The notes: generated by a model not told the origin, from the letters alone. A stretch of 64,000 nt of DNA from Antedon bifida (GCA_963402885.1 OY727100.1:8543501-8607500); one strand, 5' to 3'. Positions 1-9,709 are shown, counted from the stretch's first letter. A program made the numbers and translations.

Positions 1-261
1 TGATTGTTGATGTTTTTTCCACATTTGCTGCCAAAAAGAATACCTCCATTCCCGACAATGGCACAATCTCTTTGAAAGTTAATGGAATTCAAATGGCTAT
101 TGTTAATCATAGATGTTGTTCTAATGTTCGATGTGGTAAAACTAGACATGTATTCAAACAAATTGAAGCCTTGCTTAAATCTTGACTTGTCCGTCCCTAC
201 ATCTGTATCTTTGTAAACCAAAAAAGTAGAATCTAGTGGGAAACATGTCTTCATCAATTTT
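1..261 (-). pseudogene. ST8Sia-type sialyltransferase exon 3, 5' part (second, truncated copy)
   Basis: The sequence is nearly identical to the 5' portion of exon 3 of the complete sialyltransferase gene at 18507-22329, including its splice acceptor (CTG at 262-264 on the plus strand). The window edge cuts the exon. Upstream of it, in the gene's direction, homology stops at 1154, inside intron 2. The first two exons, with the start codon and membrane anchor, are therefore not in place here and are replaced by unrelated sequence. I infer a 5'-truncated duplicate. It could still be expressed if a new first exon has been acquired. Confidence 0.65.
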
Positions 262-985
262 CTGAAATCAAATAATCATTATCCATATAAATGTCCAAGC
301 TTGAACTATGACGTAAAACACAATCGCAAGCGATCAAACTATTGCTTAGGTCTACTTGGCTATATTCAACTAACACAAGTTTCCCTGTTTAACATTAATA
401 GTAATATAAATTAATTATTAATAGAAAAGTATGCCTACTTTAGTTGATAGATACGCAAAATTACAATGTTATTTTAGTATCAATATTTTGTTCAATTCAA
501 TAATTCAATAAATCTTATTTAGGCCTATTGTGGTAAATATTCATATATTTTTAATGTACTGCAGTAAGTTACAATCATTTTATACGAACAAAATATGTAT
601 TTCAATTTCAATTTTAATGATTTGGTAAAGAACATAAATGAACAATGTATAAAAACATTGATAGATATTCATGACTGAAAATTCATGATATGGGTTTCAG
701 AAGATATGGGTCCAAAGTCTAAATTGACTACCTTAATTGATATCAATAAATACAATTATAATAGAAACTCATTTACCATGTTTGGACAGAAATTTTTCTT
801 ACCGTAATTGTCTTTTTTGGTCGTCAGTAATATCGTAATTTTTAAAAAATGATGATGGTAGTCTATTAATAATAAGAACGGAATGTTACAATGTAAGTGA
901 AAAAAGTTACTGCTTGTTGGTAGCCATTTGAAAAAAAAAATACAATATTGATCGAATTATACAAACGTGGGATGAAGTGCATTAA

Positions 986-1094
986 GCTTGGTTACCACTG
1001 GACGCAACGCAAGTACGTTAACCGCGTCTTCGTCAACTCACTTCGCTCGGCGCTGTGCCTACGCCGTTAAGTTCCGTCAAAGTGGGAACCAAGC
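986..1094. mobile_element. 109-bp MITE inside the direct repeat
   Basis: Terminal inverted repeats GCTTGGTTACCACT (986-999) and AGTGGGAACCAAGC (1081-1094) differ by one base. The interior is CpG-rich in an AT-rich setting. The same element lies at 20392-20500 in copy B, so it predates the duplication. Family not assigned. Confidence 0.7.
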
Positions 1095-1154
1095 ATAATC
1101 GGTCCCTACAAAACATTGATGATATTTTCTCTAAAATGATATAATTATCATTAT

Positions 1155-1654
1155 CATCATAGCGTTGCAGTATTAATATACTTTTTTTTTATATTATTAT
1201 ATTGAAAAACAAAAAAACCGACAGTGCCATTGTTGTACTGCTGTATCTTACGGAGTTGTTAGCTTTGTGTAAACGAAAGTATAAATTATTTTAATAATTT
1301 ATTACTGCACTTCACTGTTTTTTTGTTTCTACCTATTAATGATTATTGCTCCTACATATCAATCGATTATTTATCGGTGATCCATCGATTGTATTGATTT
1401 ATTTATTTTTTAACTTGGAAGTATAACAATATATAACAAACATCAACAGAAACAATAAAATTGATTTATAACAAGTACAAAAACAAATTTCTTTCACTAT
1501 AAAAACACTCTATGAAGAACTTAGGAATAAACAATACTTCTTCTCTAATATATTTTGGAATCAAGAAACATAGATTTACAAATACAGGAGAACATTGCAA
1601 TCATTCTCAACATACGTTGCTTAAAACTGTAGGATGTTCGATCGCATAATCAGA
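1155..1654. other. AT-rich stretch with no gene seen
   Basis: This is the junction between the end of the sialyltransferase duplication and the first repeat module of the virus-like island. No convincing ORF or exon is visible. It contains short palindromic ATCGAT-type motifs near 1355-1400. Confidence 0.5.
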
Positions 1655-1800
1655 GGACGAATGGAGTTGAGAAAAACAACGAATCCATTGACTTTAAACA
1701 AAACCAAAAAAAAAAACAACGTTGTTGTTGTTGTAATAGTATTTTTATTTTGTAGTAGTAATAATTTATTGTACAATTCAATGCGATTTTAACGTTGCGT
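1655..1800 (+). repeat. Island 3' module, copy 1
   Basis: This is one of about six copies of a block containing AACAACGAATCCATTG followed by A-rich, then TTGTTGTTG and TAGTAGTAG-rich sequence. Other copies start near 2817, 6550, 6834, 7367 and 11537. In at least two places the block supplies the last codons and stop of an upstream ORF, so it behaves like a shared 3' end or UTR. Confidence 0.75.
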
Positions 1801-2267
1801 CTACCTCAATATAATGATCCGATTCTGTCTACTGTCTGTAAAACTAAAGCAAGTTATATACGTTGCTGTCTGCAGAAATGACGTACATAGAGGATGAGGA
1901 TACTATAGACTGGATGGGGATAGACGAAAATTCTGACGGCGAGAAGAAGAATGTGTAAGAATTTGTATAGGCCTAATCATAATCTAGAGTAGAAGTGAGT
2001 TATGTTTACAGAATGTCAAAATAATCCATTAATCAACATAATTATGCATTTTTAATTGTTGATTTTATATATGAAGATGATAATAAAATTGAAAGAAATT
2101 AAAGTGTAATCTTTATTCGTATTCATTATTTAAGTGTGTAAAATTTCATGTAGATCCATTAATAATAACTAATGGTATCCAAAGAGAATGTGTTGTGGAT
2201 ATTAAATAGAACCAATGTTAATATTCCACTGAACTTCAAAGGCTGTTTTCTAATTGTTGATAATCTA

Positions 2268-2328
2268 TCGGAAGTAATCTATTGAATTCGGAAGTAATCT
2301 ATTGAATTCAAAAGTAATCTATTGAATT
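2268..2328. repeat. 20-bp minisatellite, three units
   Basis: Three consecutive units of GGAAGTAATCTATTGAATTC with minor variation. The same unit recurs at about 10028-10075 and 10405-10465. Confidence 0.85.
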
Positions 2329-2624
2329 CGGGTCATATCTTAATTGCCTTGAATGAAATATAAAGCAAGCTACATATTTTTGGAAAGCTTAATGGAGATT
2401 AATATTATAATAATAAATAATAAAAAAAAATTATTGTGGTGACACGACCCATTTAGAGGGTTATGTTTGTATATTTGGGAAGTAATTTTTATATAGAAAA
2501 TAATTAAGGTAATTGTAAATTGTCAACAGACACTGTGCTACATGACAGTGTACTTTCTAATTATACAAACCTAACCCTCTAAATAATCTCTCTCAACTAT
2601 TAAAAAAAATGCATGTCCTTGACA

Positions 2625-2673
2625 GACCTTGAACCGAGGGCTGCATGTGCAACGTTAAAGTCACTAGACTAAA
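2625..2673 (-). other. tRNA-like Pol III promoter block (SINE-like remnant)
   Basis: On the minus strand TTTAGTCTAGTGAC resembles a tRNA A box, and GGTTCAAGGTC follows about 35 nt later as a B box, the usual spacing. No acceptor stem or cloverleaf is evident, so I read a tRNA-derived SINE remnant, not a functional tRNA. A second copy lies at about 11345-11395. Confidence 0.45.
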
Positions 2674-3049
2674 CATTTCGGTTGGCAAAACATGTTTACA
2701 CAAGATACTCTATAGCACACTCTATACTATATGTACATCATTTCTGCAGACAGAAACGTATACAACTTGCTATAGTTTTATAGAAAGATACCTCTTGACA
2801 GTAGCAGAATCGTAGTAACAACGAATCCATTGAAAAAAAATTGTAGTGTAGTAGTAATCAAATCAATGCAGCAATAAACATTGTATTAATAATAGTGATA
2901 ATACAATTAAACGTTTGAAAGAAAAAAATATATATTGTGTTTTTCTCTCTTTCAACGTGATGACGACGACAGAATGTTATGACTATAAATGTGATTGAGA
3001 ATGTTGAAGGAGGAGAGAGAGAGAGAGAGGGGGAGAGAGAGAGAAAGAC

Positions 3050-3187
3050 ATGGATTCGTTTGTTTATACACGCATAAATATTGTATGTTGCATCGTCAGC
3101 ACTATTTGTTTGCTATTGATTCTGTTATTAATAGCATTGGTCGTACATTACGCGAGAATATTAATAAAAAAAGCACCTTCCATTTAG
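3050..3187 (+). CDS. Small single-pass membrane protein, copy 1 (45 aa)
   Basis: The ATG at 3050 follows a long GA-rich tract. The product starts MDSFVYTRINIVCC, then has one strongly hydrophobic segment of about 22 residues (roughly 11-33) rich in Leu/Ile/Val, and a short basic tail. A near-identical copy is at 11753-11908, where the next gene follows at once. Here the downstream gene is missing and the 3' end differs. No family recognised; possibly an accessory membrane protein of the island. Confidence 0.45.
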   Translation: MDSFVYTRINIVCCIVSTICLLLILLLIALVVHYARILIKKAPSI

Positions 3188-3648
3188 TTCAGTGTACAAC
3201 CAAAGAGAGAACATACTTCCCCCTTATATACAATAATGTTCATAACTTTCCAGATAATACTTCTTATTCTATTCGATTACAGTTTATATTGATAGCATAC
3301 TTCATGAAACAGCGCGCGTCAATGTTTTTAAGCATTCAGTTCACCCAAACGGAGAGAGAACACTACCCGTTCTCTCTTCTTGTATACGATATGTTCGTAA
3401 CTTTCTAGATGATACTTCTTACTCTATTGGTATTACAGTTTCTAATCATACTTTTGGAATGTTTCTGATTGTTCTTATAATAATTATTATACACGGTTTC
3501 TTAAAATCTAAACACATTCTAGAATGTTCATGTACATGTTACTGTATAATGTTAGAAAAGTTATGACGACGGTTAAACATATTCAATACCGAGTGGCAGA
3601 GGCACGCATATAGGCGAGATATAATATCTAACTTGCCGTTTAAGACAA

Positions 3649-4170
3649 TTGCATTCGTTCGATGTATGAAATGACCTTTAACAGTTTTATGACAAAACTA
3701 TTCTTCAATACCCTCGCACAAAGGAGGAAAGTGCGTGTATCTTATTGTAAACGCATTCAACTTGGTCATCTGTCATCAATAATTCTTTAGAACAAACAAA
3801 GAAAGAAAACTGGTACCCGTTTGCATTCGTTCGATGTATGAATTGACCCTTTAACAGTTTTATGACAAAACTATTCTTCAATACCCCCGCACCAAGGAAG
3901 ACAGTGCGTATCTCTTATTGTAAACGCATTCAACTTGGTCATCTGTCATCAATAATTCTTTAGAACAAACAAAGAAGGAAAACTGGTACCCGTTTGCATT
4001 CGTTCGATGTATGAAATGACCCTTTAACAGTTTTATGACAAAAACGCATTCAACTTGGTCATCAGCTGTCATCGATAATTCTTTAGAACAAGCAAAACAA
4101 GAAAACTGGTACCCGTTTGCACCAAGGACAGTGCATATCTTTTATTGTAAACGCATTAAACTTGGTCATC
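3649..4170. repeat. ~173-bp tandem repeat, about three units
   Basis: Units start at 3649, 3821 and 3994 with TTGCATTCGTTCGATGTATG. The third is shortened by an internal deletion, and a partial fourth follows to about 4170. ORFs across this stretch are products of the repeat and are not annotated. Confidence 0.85.
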
Positions 4171-4408
4171 TAGCATTCGTTCGATAATTCTTTAGAAAAA
4201 AAACAAAAAACAACAAAATCATTACATTACAATGCGTGTCCCAAAACACCTGATCATTCAAAATGCAAGACAGAGAAATAAAAAAAAAATTATTTATATG
4301 CACATATTATTTTTTTTTTTTTTTTAAAACATAATCATTCAACAACAACAACAACGCTGTTTATATTTATTATCAAATACAAATGTTTTAAACTGCCTCT
4401 TGCTTGAA

Positions 4409-4783
4409 TCACATGATATCTTGTAACGAAGGAGGGTGAGTGGAACGATTAGGTAGACTTGATTTCAAGGTCCATATGATGCAAACGACGACGACGATGA
4501 TGATTCCAAACAGCAATCCTGCAATAGACCATCTCTTTGCCGATCGTGCTGATCTGGCTGCACCATCACTGTCACCGTAGTCGAACTTTCTCGAACTCTG
4601 TAAAAGTAAAAGAATAGAAACTAAAATAGATAAAAAAAAAATTGTGGTGGTGGGATGAGGTTGTAGAGGAAATAGATTACTTACATCTACGCTGTACACG
4701 ATTCCTATAATACCGAATGGAATACAGCATAATAAAGTCACGAGTATAGCTGAAATCAGGTAATTGTTAGGTCTTCTCGCCAC
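4409..4783 (-). CDS. CD225 / IFITM-dispanin-like membrane protein, two exons (95 aa)
   Basis: Exon 1 (4783-4685) encodes NNYLISAILVTLLCCIPFG and then GIIGIVYS, the typical start of a CD225 domain: an amphipathic intramembrane helix with a CC pair, a usual palmitoylation site in the family. An 87-bp intron (4684-4598) has GTAAGT, a T-rich tract and TACAG. Because its length is a multiple of three the frame stays open across it. Exon 2 (4597-4409) encodes the conserved loop (DGAARSARSAKRWS) and a second membrane helix, then a short tail. Family members (IFITM, dispanins, PRRT2) bend membranes or affect membrane fusion; vertebrate IFITMs restrict virus entry. The gene sits inside the virus-like island, divergent from the ORF at 5012, 228 bp away. 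It is either a captured host gene or a host gene engulfed by the insertion. Confidence 0.8.
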   Translation of the reverse strand: MARRPNNYLISAILVTLLCCIPFGIIGIVYSVDVSNLFPLQPHPTTTIFFLSILVSILLLLQSSRKFDYGDSDGAARSARSAKRWSIAGLLFGIIIVVVVCIIWTLKSSLPNRSTHPPSLQDIM

Positions 4784-4952
4784 TATACGGGAAACAGTAT
4801 GACAAAGGCATTCTCTTTCTCTCCAATGTACACGTACACAAATACACTCTAATCGATACTCTTATTGGAAAAACAGCTGCAGGGTCAACAAAAAAAAAAC
4901 AACGCATCATCTTCAAATGGTAGTCAACACCGCTCGTTCAAGCTGGAAGTTG

Positions 4953-4977
4953 ATTGGCTGTTTGGGTCTATATAGGT
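4953..4977 (+). promoter_or_regulatory. Core promoter of the 5012 ORF: CCAAT box and TATA box
   Basis: An inverted CCAAT box (ATTGG, 4953-4957) is followed by a TATA element (CTATATAGG, 4969-4977). The expected transcription start about 25-30 bp downstream falls just before the ATG at 5012, giving a very short 5' UTR. This supports that ATG as the true start. Confidence 0.65.
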
Positions 4978-5011
4978 TAACTTGCTCACCGTGCATTCGT
5001 CAGTAGTCATC

Positions 5012-6097
5012 ATGAATCATTGCGATATGGACATGTTTTTAGAAAACCTATTAGCGTTTGATTCAACAGACGATGACACATTAAAGACGGCAATGTTGGA
5101 ATTGCAAGACCCGGTCGAACCAGTTTTCATAGAGTACCAACAAGAAGATGATGTACCACCAACACGACAACCATACCCATCATCACCACCACCACCGACG
5201 CCGCAAGAATCAACAAAGGCAAACACGATGATAGATTTTCGAGGTAGTCTCGGTAAACTAATTGCTTTCTGCGATGGATCTGACCATACACTACCACAAG
5301 CATACGGTCGAATGATCGGATCTTTGCAAAAGGCAAAAGGACGCATGCACGAGATGCCTATGTTGTTGATGTGTACGGACGGTGAAGAACAGTACGCGGT
5401 TGTTGCAAGTGTTCTGGAATCATCGCGACTTGTCGAATCCACATTAGAAAATCAAGTTATGAGTGTACTTGGAGAAGACAATAGAAAAAAAATAATGCAG
5501 CAATACAGTAGGGACAACGTGTTTATGAACGTTTCTTCACGTAATAAAAACTGTGTTGCTGACTTTGTCGGCGCCGATGTATCGACGTTGCCCGTGCCGA
5601 TTTTTGACATAATCAATGGCGACGTGAAACGTATTTGTTTCTATATGGCACTCGGCTGTCTCTACAGTCCACAATGCGAAGATGATGTTGCGTCGTCGTC
5701 GCCGATGAATGGCATTCGACTTAGAACTCCAAATGAAGTTGTCTATACGGCCGCCATCATGCCGATAACTGTAAAACGACGCATGCGACTAGAGTTCACT
5801 CTGGAAAACGAATTGGACAACGGCAAACCGGAAGAGTTGCAAATGACGGTGACCAACAACAACCGTATATTCTTATTGGATAAAAAAGAAAAAAGAACAT
5901 ATCACTGCGGTGCGGACATGAAGTATCCCATAACTTTACACGGTGCCTTTTCCACACCGTGCACATCGGAGAAAAGAATGGTGTTGCCACCGCCATTGCG
6001 AATATTGCCAAAACCAATTCTATCAACAAAACACTATTTGCTAGATTTGTGGGACGAGCGATCGAATCACATTCAAGCAGTGATTGGACTGCCATAG
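5012..6097 (+). CDS. Uncharacterised island protein (361 aa), possibly frame-interrupted
   Basis: The ATG at 5012 (MNHCDMDMFLENL) lies just downstream of a TATA box; the frame is open a little further upstream but without an ATG. The N-terminal third is acidic, then a proline-rich linker (about residues 57-70), then a mixed alpha/beta body of about 280 residues with no motif I recognise. There is no signal peptide or membrane segment. Composition is balanced and CpG-rich, unlike the host DNA. Codon content looks genuine to about 5960. After that the overlapping frame (next entry) looks more protein-like, so the last ~45 codons may be out of frame. Function unknown. Confidence 0.6.
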   Translation: MNHCDMDMFLENLLAFDSTDDDTLKTAMLELQDPVEPVFIEYQQEDDVPPTRQPYPSSPPPPTPQESTKANTMIDFRGSLGKLIAFCDGSDHTLPQAYGRMIGSLQKAKGRMHEMPMLLMCTDGEEQYAVVASVLESSRLVESTLENQVMSVLGEDNRKKIMQQYSRDNVFMNVSSRNKNCVADFVGADVSTLPVPIFDIINGDVKRICFYMALGCLYSPQCEDDVASSSPMNGIRLRTPNEVVYTAAIMPITVKRRMRLEFTLENELDNGKPEELQMTVTNNNRIFLLDKKEKRTYHCGADMKYPITLHGAFSTPCTSEKRMVLPPPLRILPKPILSTKHYLLDLWDERSNHIQAVIGLP

Positions 6098-6576
6098 TAA
6101 ACATTCTTCAGTTATCAGATCAAATGACGGTATTAAAAGAAAAGGAAAAATGTGCGTTCAAGCGAAAAAGAATCATAGAAGATTCTATAATGGACAAGTA
6201 TCCATCGACGAGAGGTTTTATCAGTGATGTCAATAATCTACCCTCATCTAACATTGGCATTCAACAACTCGTAAGCCAATTGGAGCAGGCACGCCAAGAT
6301 TTGCGTGAAACCGAAACAAAACTGACTACTTTGCAAACACAATTCAATACCATGTTAATAGAATTCGAAACCCATATCACCAAATCGGAAGAAAGAGAAA
6401 TTAAATATCAACAGGTAATAGAAAATTTGCAAAAACGAGAAACCGATATGGTTTCTACGTTTCAAGACAGTTTGCTTTCGATGGTCGATACTTTGCGGGA
6501 TGAGATGCGCCAACAGCTGACAAAACGAAAGCGTCTTCCTCAATGCAATATTAAGAAAAAACAACGAATCCATTGA
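5884..6576 (+). CDS. Coiled-coil protein, overlapping or fused to the 5012 ORF
   Basis: This frame is open from 5884, one base back from the preceding frame. Its first ATG is at 6124, 27 bp after the stop of the upstream ORF, giving a 150-aa product. From about 6250 it reads as a long coiled coil (LVSQLEQARQDLRETETKL and onward), rich in Gln, Glu and Leu. Three explanations fit: a separate downstream gene starting at 6124, a -1 frameshift or a splice joining it to the 5012 ORF, or one gene split by an indel. The last codons (KKQRIH, stop) lie in the repeated island 3' module. Confidence 0.55.
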   Translation, partial: KRKKNISLRCGHEVSHNFTRCLFHTVHIGEKNGVATAIANIAKTNSINKTLFARFVGRAIESHSSSDWTAIVNILQLSDQMTVLKEKEKCAFKRKRIIEDSIMDKYPSTRGFISDVNNLPSSNIGIQQLVSQLEQARQDLRETETKLTTLQTQFNTMLIEFETHITKSEEREIKYQQVIENLQKRETDMVSTFQDSLLSMVDTLRDEMRQQLTKRKRLPQCNIKKKQRIH

Positions 6577-7010
6577 CTTTAAAAAAAACCAAAAAAACAT
6601 TGTTGTTGTTTTTGTAGTAGTAGTAGTAGTTTATTTTGTATTAGTAATTTTTTATTGTACAAATCAATGCCGCAATTGTAGTAGTAGTAAATAGTAGTGA
6701 TAATAATAATTAAACGTTTGAAAGAAAAAAGAAATATTGTGTGTTTTTCTCTTTTCTCTCTTTCTATTTATAATTTATTGTACATACAAATCAATGCAAT
6801 TTTTAACGTTGCGTCTACCTCAATATAATAGTAACAACGAATCCATTAAGAAAACTAAAAATTGTAGTGTATTAGTAATCAATTCAATGCCGCAATAAAC
6901 ATTGTAGTAATAGTAGTGATAATACAATTAAACGTTTGAAAGAAAAACAAATATTGTGTTTTTCTCTCTTCCAACGCGATGACGACGACGACAGAATGTT
7001 ATGTGATTGT
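6550..7010 (+). repeat. Island 3' modules, copies 3 and 4 (tandem)
   Basis: Two consecutive copies of the module (from about 6550 and 6834) with TAGTAGTAG runs, TTTATTGTAC and AAACGTTTGAAAGAAAAA. The stretch 6797-6850 preserves the uninterrupted site into which the 1820-2812 element inserted elsewhere. No gene beyond the short tail of the upstream ORF. Confidence 0.75.
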
Positions 7011-7051
7011 GAGAATGTTGATGAAGAAAGAAAGAGAGAGAGACATAGATT

Positions 7052-7382
7052 CGTTTGCTTAGACACCCATGGATATTGAATGTTGCATCGTCAGCACTGT
7101 CTGTTATTGATTCTGTTTTTAATAGAATTGGTCGTACATTAGGCGAGATTATTAAAAATAAACAGCATTCTCCCATTTACAAACCAAACAGTAAACAAAC
7201 ACCTGTATAATAATAAACTATGATTCTTGAAGTCAAAACTATCGCTATTACTTTGTTGACAACCATATTCTGCATAACGTTGATACTCGTCTATGTGTCC
7301 CGTGGAAGAAATAGCGCATGGAACGAACGGGTTGTATGGCATCAGAGGACGAATGGAGTTGAGAAAAAACAACGAATCCATT
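7052..7382 (+). pseudogene. Broken copies of the small membrane protein and EGF-like protein genes
   Basis: Nucleotides 7052-7200 match the small membrane protein genes at 3050 and 11753, but the start is ATA and an early stop is present. From 7219 the start of the EGF-like gene (MILEVKT) is recognisable, with a frame-changing insertion in its membrane segment. At about 7340-7360 homology switches to the repeated 3' module, removing the EGF part. Both are decayed relatives of the intact pair at 11753-12320. Confidence 0.75.
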
Positions 7383-8202
7383 GACTTTAAAGAAACCCCC
7401 CCCCCCCCCAAAAAAAACGTTGTTGTTGTAATAGTATTTTTATTTTGTAGTCGTAAAAATCTACCCTATTTTTTTCAATCGAATGTTCTCGCCTTTCCAA
7501 CATTGGAAACTCGTCACAACTGGTATCTATATATAAATTATGGTTAATTCTGACATAGGCGAGCACAATGCAAAAACTTCGGTACAAATCTCCGCCTTGG
7601 ATACCTACCTTACCTATCTCAGATGTACCGCGAAACGTAGATTTGATAACATTAGTTTTCACATCGACGCTATTGTTCCACTTTTATCTTTTACAACGAC
7701 AAAATTTAGCGTTACCTATCGAAATTTGTGGATATCACAGGGTTATTTTCACACACTCGCGCTGTTGTTCAACTGGCTTCCGGGGCCGTCACTTCCGGCA
7801 AAATGGCCGTTGGTGGAGCCATTCAATATTTAAAAAAAAAATATTTTAGTAGTTCAACTGAAATTAATTTGTTTTAGATATTCAACTAATCAATTATATT
7901 GATTAAAGGCATTTACTTTACGTGAACTAACTACAATTTGTTTTAGTAATTTAACTTTTATTGAAGGCCTTTACTTTTATGTGAACTACAATGTGATTTT
8001 AGTGATCGAGAACTACAATTTGTTTTAGTAATTTGACTATTATTGAAGGCCTTTATTACTTTTACGTGAACTACAATGTGATTTTAGTGATTCAACTGAA
8101 TCGTGAACTACAATTTATTTGTTTTAGATATTCAAATATCAATTATAAAGGCTTTTACTTTACGTGAAATACAATTTGTTTTAGTAATTTAACTAATTAT
8201 TT
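7383..8202. other. Repeat-derived stretch with degenerate tandem repeats
   Basis: A poly-C/poly-A tract (about 7396-7416) is followed by 3' module sequence and about 350 bp of unremarkable sequence. From about 7850 to 8202 degenerate repeats of a GTGAACTACAATTTGTTTTAG-type unit alternate with AAGGCCTTTACTT. No convincing coding exon. Confidence 0.5.
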
Positions 8203-8307
8203 ATGCTATTTATTAATCGTTTTATCAAATTTAGGTGCGATTCAATGTTACTATTATAGTAACATTGAATCGCACCTAAATTTGATAAAATGATTAATAA
8301 ATAGCAT
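8203..8307. repeat. 105-bp near-perfect palindrome
   Basis: Two 52-nt arms (ATGCTATTTATTAATC... and its complement) meet at one central base around GTTACTATTATAGTAAC, with one arm mismatch seen. It could form a long hairpin or cruciform. Confidence 0.95.
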
Positions 8308-9538
8308 AATAGCATAGGAGGCCAGGCCTACCAGGGAAACACCTTTACTGTTTATCGATTATTTCTGTTGCTTTCTCTATTTATGTTTGTAAAGTGTCTA
8401 CTACGACCGAAATTTAAGTAGGCTACGAAAGTTGTTATTTGATAATTTTGTTCCAAAATTAACAAGATGCTGTTGTCATGATATATTGTGATAAACATGT
8501 TAAAGCCCGCTCACTGTCACCCACGTTGATATATGCTTTTGGTCTCTTGGTACGGTCACGTTATAGAGACTGTTTCAGTGATTGATGACCCCTATTAACG
8601 GTTTCCTCCTGTGTGTAAAGTTCAGATAATATATATAATAACAAAATATGTCTATTATACGTATACTGTTCTTTACAATTATATTATTTGCATTAATACC
8701 AATTGTTGTAATACCAATTGTTCAAAGTTTTTACATCATTACAGAGAGAATTAATGTACATTTTGTTTACACATAAATAAATCTATTGAGTAACTTTTCC
8801 CCTTACGTTCCTAACCACTGATTGCTGTCAAGTGTCCATACATCATTAATCGGACAGGGGACGTAATCAATCATAATTGGTATACATTTCGCATCTTACC
8901 AAACTTATTCTCAGTACAGGTTCAAATTTCACACACACATTCGGCGGAAGACCGAATATAATAATTAGCCTATATTGTTCTCTATTCGTACATTTTTTAA
9001 ACTCTAATTTGCTATATTACCCTGGAAGCGATATGTTTGGCGTACCTAATTTATGGACCACCATGAAACATCACAAAATAAACATACATTACTCATCAGT
9101 CATATGCATAGGTGTCACCCGGGCTTCGATTTCCAGAGGCGTTGGTCATGTTTTCGAGAAGACCATTCGAGTACACGCACTAGAGGGTGCGCGAGCGAAG
9201 CGAGCGAAACCTCTAGTGGTTTAAAAGCTTGTAACGTCATCTTTCAGAATATCATGAATAAACATTTATATTTGCAATCATAGTCTAATCACAATCACTT
9301 TTATAAAGGCTTCGTCCTTAGATACAGCCAAACAAAAGGGACTAATCGCGTCCTCTGATTGGTCAATCACATGTGAGCGTGCGTAGACGTATTGTTTACT
9401 TCCTTGGTAAGCTGTTCGCACGAGGTTTACAGTGTGCTACATTATTGTCCTACTTGAGTGTTATAATTTACAATCTTTTAATAAACTATACTATAATTTT
9501 GCATCATTCAAATTAATAGTTTGATATAATTAATAGAA
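8308..9538. other. No gene supported
   Basis: ORFs here are short and overlap one another in different frames without family resemblance. A CpG-rich patch at about 9110-9225 (GCGCGAGCGAAGCGAGCG) looks like MITE-type sequence. Nothing else identified. Confidence 0.4.
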
Positions 9539-9640
9539 ATGTATAATTCTGATAATGAACGATCGGAAAAAGTCATAGCTGACGCTTTAAATGCTGGCCT
9601 TCTTGCTAATGCTGACGATGCGGCCCTGTTCAGCGACTAG
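9539..9640 (+). CDS. Short acidic ORF (33 aa), possible N-terminal remnant
   Basis: The ATG at 9539 opens MYNSDNERSEKVIADALNAG, ending in an acidic tail and TAG at 9638-9640. About 60 bp later comes the acidic stretch shared with the ORF at 1878-1958. The pair resembles the acidic N-terminus of a transposase split by mutations, but I cannot assign it. It may be a fossil of the protein that mobilised the 1820-2812 element family. Confidence 0.25.
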   Translation: MYNSDNERSEKVIADALNAGLLANADDAALFSD

Positions 9641-9709
9641 CTAGGCTTACATACATTCACGATTTTTTTTACTCGGTGAGGGGCTGAAGAAAATGGGGTA
9701 AGTGAAGAT

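Larger units (their letters stand above)
1..1154. repeat. Long direct repeat, copy A (partner 19397-20560)
   Basis: This tract matches 19397-20560 with about six substitutions and one 10-bp indel over 1.15 kb. It covers the start of sialyltransferase exon 3 and most of intron 2. Homology ends sharply at 1154 (copy B at 20560). Copy A may extend further left outside the window. Confidence 0.95.
1820..2812. mobile_element. ~1-kb non-autonomous element with imperfect TIRs
   Basis: The left end (CGATTCTGTCTACTGTC) and the right end (GTAGCAGAATCG) are inverted relative to each other; homology continues inward through the GCAAGTT/AACTTGC region. The unoccupied sequence exists at 6797-6850, where the flanks (...CCTCAATATAAT and AGTAACAACGAATCC...) are directly joined. 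Comparing the two gives the insertion point. Inside are a 26-codon acidic ORF (1878-1958), a 20-bp minisatellite (2268-2328) and a tRNA-like block (2625-2673). A related right half is at 9710-11533 and a short fragment at 47575-47712. Confidence 0.7.

Noticed and set aside
2995-3408. 137-codon ORF through the GA repeat
   Set aside because: Reads the GA tract as RERERE and runs out of frame with the conserved small membrane protein starting at 3050.
3878-4072. Minus-strand 64-codon ORF
   Set aside because: It lies entirely in the 173-bp tandem repeat and its protein is itself a repeat of the unit; no independent evidence of coding.
5017-5442. Minus-strand 141-codon ORF opposite the 361-aa ORF
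   Set aside because: Shadow of the plus-strand gene, which has a promoter, better composition and an ATG at the right distance.
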